A DNA stretch of 13,569 nt from JAQVYV01 sp964507305 (GTDB lineage: Bacteria; Bacillota; Clostridia; Saccharofermentanales; UBA5734): the NCBI GenBank assembly GCA_964507305.1, contig CAZDPQ010000067.1, positions 1 to 13,569 of the forward strand. Reading direction: 5' to 3'. The notes below the pieces were generated by a model that had not been told where the DNA came from, did not search any database, and saw nothing but the letters and a program-made list of their open reading frames with translations. Made by a program: the position numbers and the translations under genes. This document shows positions 12,904-13,569 of this stretch, piece after piece. Position 1 is the stretch's first letter, and each line of letters starts with the position of its first letter.

Positions 12904-13569
12904 TTATCGCGCGATCACGAGGAATGTGATGCCGGCGGCTGCAGCCGCGCTCCTCGGATAGACGCGCCAGTCCGGCGGCAGCCATTCCGGGCCCGCATCC
13001 AGCCGTACGTAACGGGCTTTGACCGGCGGGAAACGAACTACCTTTTCTTCGTATGTCCTTTTCCATTCGCCGGTTCTGACGGCGCGGAGGTTTCCGGGCT
13101 CTGTGCCGGCATACAGGGCATATGACGTGATCTGGGTCACGAGACTTTCCACACTCCGGTCCTGGCGTGGCAGGACGCGGATCCCGCACAGCTCGTCGGT
13201 GTTTCCTAGGTCGAACAGGACGGTGTGGAGGATCCCTTCCGGCGTGCACCAATAGGTCGAGGGATCGCCGTCGAGCAGGGCTTCTGGCCCATGGCCTTCC
13301 AGAGACTCTTCGCAGGATGCGCGGATCCCGTCTGCAGAAAGGCAGACGGAAGGAACTTCACGCATTTCATCCGATGCCGCGGCTCTCTCCAGAACGATCA
13401 CCGTATCAAGCACATCCCATTCGTCGGGGACATCGATCCGCACGCTGCCATCCGTCTGCGTCAGGACAGCCGGCCGGCCGGTCCGGAACATCCGGGCGGC
13501 CTTGTAGCGGCTTCTGTCCAGTGGGGTGGGCAGAACGATGGAATTCCCCTCCGGAGGAGCCAGCACGTG
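12904..13569 (-). CDS. C-terminal part of a probable glycoside hydrolase with F5/8-type C (discoidin) domain; 5' end outside window
   Basis: The minus-strand frame is open from the window edge to the stop at 12904, giving 221 residues. The first 60 or so (SRYKAARMFRTGRPAVLTQTDGSVRIDVPDEWDVLDTVIVLE) look like the C-terminal beta-sandwich of a clan such as GH29 alpha-L-fucosidase. From about residue 70 the pattern GIRASCEESLEGHGPEALLDGDPSTYWCTPEG, then HTVLFDLGNTDELCGIRVLPRQ, YALYAGTE and KARYVRLDAG is that of an F5/8-type C carbohydrate-binding domain. The last residues (AAAAAGITFLVIAR) end the domain. The catalytic part is outside the window, so the GH family is a guess. It converges on the UroD-like gene with 7 bases between stops and no terminator in that gap. 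Confidence 0.6.
   Translation of the reverse strand, partial: HVLAPPEGNSIVLPTPLDRSRYKAARMFRTGRPAVLTQTDGSVRIDVPDEWDVLDTVIVLERAAASDEMREVPSVCLSADGIRASCEESLEGHGPEALLDGDPSTYWCTPEGILHTVLFDLGNTDELCGIRVLPRQDRSVESLVTQITSYALYAGTEPGNLRAVRTGEWKRTYEEKVVRFPPVKARYVRLDAGPEWLPPDWRVYPRSAAAAAGITFLVIAR

Noticed and set aside
1..13569. CRISPR array, tRNA, rRNA, insertion sequence, known riboswitch
   Set aside because: No regularly spaced repeats, cloverleaf-type sequence, transposase motif or recognised aptamer core was seen on either strand.

Overview
The window looks like chromosomal DNA of a GC-rich Firmicute, most likely a Clostridia-class anaerobe. This is inference from gene content and style: a GSI-alpha glutamine synthetase followed by an ANTAR regulator, a DUF2087 helix-turn-helix protein, a PurF-like protein of the 'MGG' type, a UroD/MtaA-family protein, strong AAGGAGG-type ribosome binding sites, and AT-rich intergenic gaps with near-perfect TTGACA/TATAAT promoters inside GC-rich coding DNA. 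No mobile element, CRISPR array, tRNA or rRNA was recognised.

Layout. (1) 1-5065, plus strand, nitrogen assimilation: the 3' part of gltB, gltD, a 394-bp control region, glnA (glutamine synthetase) and an ANTAR RNA-binding regulator. Together these encode the GS-GOGAT cycle plus a probable RNA-level regulator. The control region before glnA holds an 11-bp inverted repeat, a 9-bp inverted repeat overlapping the -35 box, a consensus promoter, and a terminator-like hairpin between the promoter and the glnA ribosome binding site. (2) 5136-8245, minus strand: in transcription order a PurF-like protein, a metallo-beta-lactamase-fold lipoprotein, and a zinc-finger-like/HTH/DUF2087 regulator with its own consensus promoter and a perfect 11-bp palindromic operator candidate. 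(3) 8496-11525, plus strand: a 60-residue membrane protein with a YghO-like GNAT protein, then a thioredoxin-reductase-like flavoprotein translationally coupled to a MutT-type Nudix hydrolase. (4) 11526-12896, plus strand: a 354-bp AT-rich, repeat-bearing control region and a UroD-superfamily protein whose metal-ligand pattern is that of MtaA/MtbA methyltransferases. (5) 12904-13569, minus strand: the C-terminal end of a secreted or surface carbohydrate-active protein with an F5/8-type (discoidin) domain.

The most interesting items are the glnA leader (possible termination control, with an ANTAR protein encoded just downstream), a PurF-like enzyme lacking its catalytic N-terminal cysteine but keeping its PRPP loop and Fe-S cysteines, a thioredoxin-reductase-like protein altered at the NADPH and FAD motifs, and several perfect inverted repeats placed exactly at promoters. 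Everything here was read by eye. No searches or folding calculations were run.
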